A stretch of 9,822 nt of DNA from Lachnospiraceae bacterium (GTDB lineage: Bacteria; Bacillota; Clostridia; Lachnospirales; Lachnospiraceae), in assembly GCA_900759225.1 (NCBI GenBank), contig CAAEUM010000227.1:1-9822 (forward strand), in the 5' to 3' direction. A program made the translations under genes and the position numbers. The first letter of the stretch is position 1; every line of letters begins with the position of its first letter. The notes beneath the pieces were generated by a model. That model was not told where the DNA came from, searched no databases, and worked only from the letters and a program-made list of their open reading frames with translations. Below are positions 8,210 to 9,822 of the stretch, piece by piece.

Positions 8210-8230
8210 GGGCAGGGATACTCCCTGCCC
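8210..8230. other. Perfect GC-rich stem-loop in the dxr-rseP intergenic gap
   Basis: GGGCAGGGA (8210-8218) and TCCCTGCCC (8222-8230) are exact reverse complements separated by three bases, giving a nine-pair GC-rich hairpin. Read in the direction of the genes (minus strand) it is followed by ATATAAAATATC, which lacks the run of T expected of an intrinsic terminator. On the plus strand only a short mixed GTTCC follows. A partial terminator, RNA-processing or stability element, or bound operator are all possible. The structure is certain; its role is not. Confidence 0.6.
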
Positions 8231-8268
8231 GTTCCTATATGATCTATATGCGCTTCCGCCCCCGGTTT

Positions 8269-9420
8269 TTACAGGTTCCAGTGATCCCTGATAAATTCAT
8301 AGGTTTCCTGTTCCGTTTCCAGTATCTGTTCCAGGGAAGGATCCTCCTTTGCCTGATGGCACTCCATTGCCTCCTCAATCATCTCTGTAATGGTAAGATA
8401 CCCGATTTTTCTGGAAAGAAACAGGCTTACTGCCCGTTCATTGGCTGCATTGAATACAGTAGGCATGGTACCCCCTGTCCTTGCCGCCCTATAGGCCAAT
8501 GACAGCCCGGAAAAATTCTCCATATCCGGCGCTTCAAAGGTAATCTGCCCCAGAGCTGCAAAGTCCAGCCTGTCGCCAGGCAGAGGATACCTGCGGGGAT
8601 AATAGAGGGCATACTGGATCGGAAGGCGCATATCCGGCGTTCCAAGCTGCGCCATAACCGCCCCGTCCTCAAATTCCACCATGGAATGGATCACACTCTT
8701 TGGCTGGATCACTACCTGGATCTGCTCCAGGCCCACATCAAACAGCCATCTGGCTTCCATAACCTCCAGGCCCTTATTTACCATCGTAGAGGAATCAATG
8801 GTTATCTTATGGCCCATAGCCCAGTTTGGATGTTTTAAGGCATCCTCCACCTGAACTGAGGCCATCTGCTGCCTGGTCCATCCCCTGAAGGGCCCTCCGG
8901 AGGCAGTAAGCAGGATCTTGTGGATAGGATTATCCTCATTTCCCTGAAGGCACTGGAAAATAGCGCTGTGCTCTGAATCAACAGGAAGGATCCTTACGCC
9001 TTTCTCCTTAGCCATAGGCATGATCAGATGTCCCGCCGTCACCAGGGTCTCCTTATTTGCCAGGGCAATGTCCTTTCCTGCCTGGATCGCCGCAATGGTA
9101 GGGCGTATGCCGATCATTCCCACAACGGCTGTCACAACCATCTGCGACTCCTGCTGGGTGGCAGCCTCGATCAGTCCCTCCATACCACTTACAACCTTTA
9201 CATCTACGTCTCGGAGCCTCTGCTTTAGCTCCCTGGCCTTTTCCTCCTGCCAGACGCAGGCCAGAGACGGTTTAAACTCCCGTATCTGCTGCTCCAGACG
9301 TTGGATGTTGCTTCCTGCAGCCAGGGCCGTTACGCGCAGGTCCTCATTGCGCCGCACAATATCCAGCGTCTGGGTTCCGATGGAACCGGTAGATCCCAGG
9401 ATTGATAGTTTCTTTTCCAT
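8269..9420 (-). CDS. dxr: 1-deoxy-D-xylulose 5-phosphate reductoisomerase
   Basis: Cytoplasmic NADPH-dependent enzyme that rearranges and reduces 1-deoxy-D-xylulose 5-phosphate to 2-C-methyl-D-erythritol 4-phosphate, the committed step of the MEP isoprenoid pathway and target of fosmidomycin. It is full length at 383 residues. The N-terminal Rossmann fold shows LGSTGSIGTQTLD (8-20), and ANKETLV (121-127) follows. The metal and substrate site has Asp148 and Glu150 in VDSEH (147-151), Ser174 in SGGPF, and Glu219 in NKGLEVMEA. The flexible loop that closes over substrate is HPNWAMG (197-203), with the conserved Trp200. The C-terminal part (about 300-383) is the usual alpha-helical domain. The ATG at 9420 follows AAGGAG at ten bases, with GAGG closer still. 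It begins 24 bases after cdsA ends; rseP follows after 123 bases. The order cdsA-dxr-rseP is conserved widely in bacteria, which supports all three calls. Confidence 0.98.
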   Translation of the reverse strand: MEKKLSILGSTGSIGTQTLDIVRRNEDLRVTALAAGSNIQRLEQQIREFKPSLACVWQEEKARELKQRLRDVDVKVVSGMEGLIEAATQQESQMVVTAVVGMIGIRPTIAAIQAGKDIALANKETLVTAGHLIMPMAKEKGVRILPVDSEHSAIFQCLQGNEDNPIHKILLTASGGPFRGWTRQQMASVQVEDALKHPNWAMGHKITIDSSTMVNKGLEVMEARWLFDVGLEQIQVVIQPKSVIHSMVEFEDGAVMAQLGTPDMRLPIQYALYYPRRYPLPGDRLDFAALGQITFEAPDMENFSGLSLAYRAARTGGTMPTVFNAANERAVSLFLSRKIGYLTITEMIEEAMECHQAKEDPSLEQILETEQETYEFIRDHWNL

Positions 9421-9444
9421 ATTACATCCTCTCCTTTATTCCTG

Positions 9445-9822
9445 TCAGCGCAGAAATGTCAATGCAAAATAAATAGCCGGCGCCGTAAAGATCATACTGT
9501 CAAAGCGGTCCAAAATCCCGCCATGTCCCGGGATCAAATGTCCGTAGTCCTTAATATTATGATTGCGTTTAATGGCTGATGCCGCCAAATCCCCAATCTG
9601 GGAAATCACTGCGCTGATCGCACAGGCTATGGTACATACCATTAAAGGCTCATCGATCGCCGTCATACGGTTCCCAAGCACCAGCGCATAGAGAAAGCCT
9701 AAAAGGGCAGAGCCAGCTACCCCTCCTATAGCGCCCTCAATGGATTTTTTCGGGCTCAGCACCGGAGCCAGCTTATGCTTTCCAAACAGCATCCCTGTAC
9801 AGTAGGCGCAGGTGTCACAGCC
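9445..9822 (-). CDS. cdsA: Phosphatidate cytidylyltransferase (CDP-diglyceride synthase), C-terminal part; N-terminus outside window
   Basis: Integral membrane enzyme that makes CDP-diacylglycerol from phosphatidic acid and CTP, the branch point to the major phospholipids. Only the last 125 codons are present; the frame is open to the window edge and the true start lies beyond it (families run about 260-300 residues). The visible part starts in the conserved xDTxAY motif (visible residues 2-7), then FGKHKLAPVLSPKKSIEGAIGG. The CdsA family signature lies at visible residues 82-108: S-A-I-K-R, then K-D (91-92), then HGGILDRFD (100-108). Hydrophobic segments flank it at about 35-50, 60-76 and 111-123. 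The AYCTG region carries three cysteines spaced CxxCxxC (visible residues 2, 5 and 8), not seen in the E. coli enzyme. It is the first gene of the visible operon and precedes dxr by 24 bases. Confidence 0.95.
   Translation of the reverse strand, partial: GCDTCAYCTGMLFGKHKLAPVLSPKKSIEGAIGGVAGSALLGFLYALVLGNRMTAIDEPLMVCTIACAISAVISQIGDLAASAIKRNHNIKDYGHLIPGHGGILDRFDSMIFTAPAIYFALTFLR

Noticed and set aside
8210..8230. Calling the dxr-rseP hairpin an intrinsic terminator
   Set aside because: No T-tract follows it on the minus strand, and there is no plus-strand gene for it to end.
8235..8250. Direct repeat CTATATG twice with a 9-base period beside the intergenic hairpin
   Set aside because: Too short and AT-rich to distinguish from chance, and no partner copies were seen elsewhere.
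1..9822. Mobile elements, CRISPR arrays, defence systems, tRNA or rRNA genes
   Set aside because: None seen on either strand; the window is almost filled by six conserved housekeeping-type genes.

Overview
The window reads as a housekeeping stretch of a Firmicutes (Bacillota) chromosome. It most likely comes from a clostridial, Lachnospiraceae-type anaerobe of moderate GC. Three things point there: a PolC-type replicative polymerase, found only in low-GC Gram-positives and relatives; the order cdsA-dxr-rseP-ispG-polC with ispG where Bacillus has proS; and a CdsA active-site segment rich in cysteines. The family-level assignment is inference, with no 16S or database check behind it.

All supported genes lie on the minus strand, so transcription runs from high to low coordinates. 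In that order they are: the 3' part of cdsA (9822-9445, open at the window edge), dxr (9420-8269), rseP (8145-7093), ispG (7081-6005), polC (5998-1367), and a sodium-dependent transporter of the NSS family (1294-1, open at the other edge). The gaps are 24, 123, 11, 6 and 72 bases. The ispG ribosome-binding site overlaps the rseP stop codon, and polC begins six bases after ispG stops, so the last three operon genes look translationally coupled. The operon promoter would lie upstream of cdsA, outside the window. No stretch over 300 bases lacks a gene.

The cluster joins membrane lipid synthesis (CdsA, CDP-diacylglycerol), two steps of the MEP isoprenoid pathway (Dxr, step 2; IspG, the penultimate step), intramembrane proteolysis (the site-2 protease RseP) and chromosome replication (PolC). 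Isoprenoid precursors feed undecaprenyl-phosphate, the lipid carrier for wall synthesis, so the grouping makes sense as a growth and envelope operon. The transporter after polC has its own candidate promoter and is probably functionally unrelated.

I found no RNA genes, mobile elements, CRISPR arrays, frameshifts or pseudogenes, and no evidence of a novel system. The points most worth a second look are a perfect 9-bp stem-loop in the dxr-rseP gap, the unusually long linker in PolC, the cysteine cluster in CdsA, and start-site ambiguities at rseP and the transporter.
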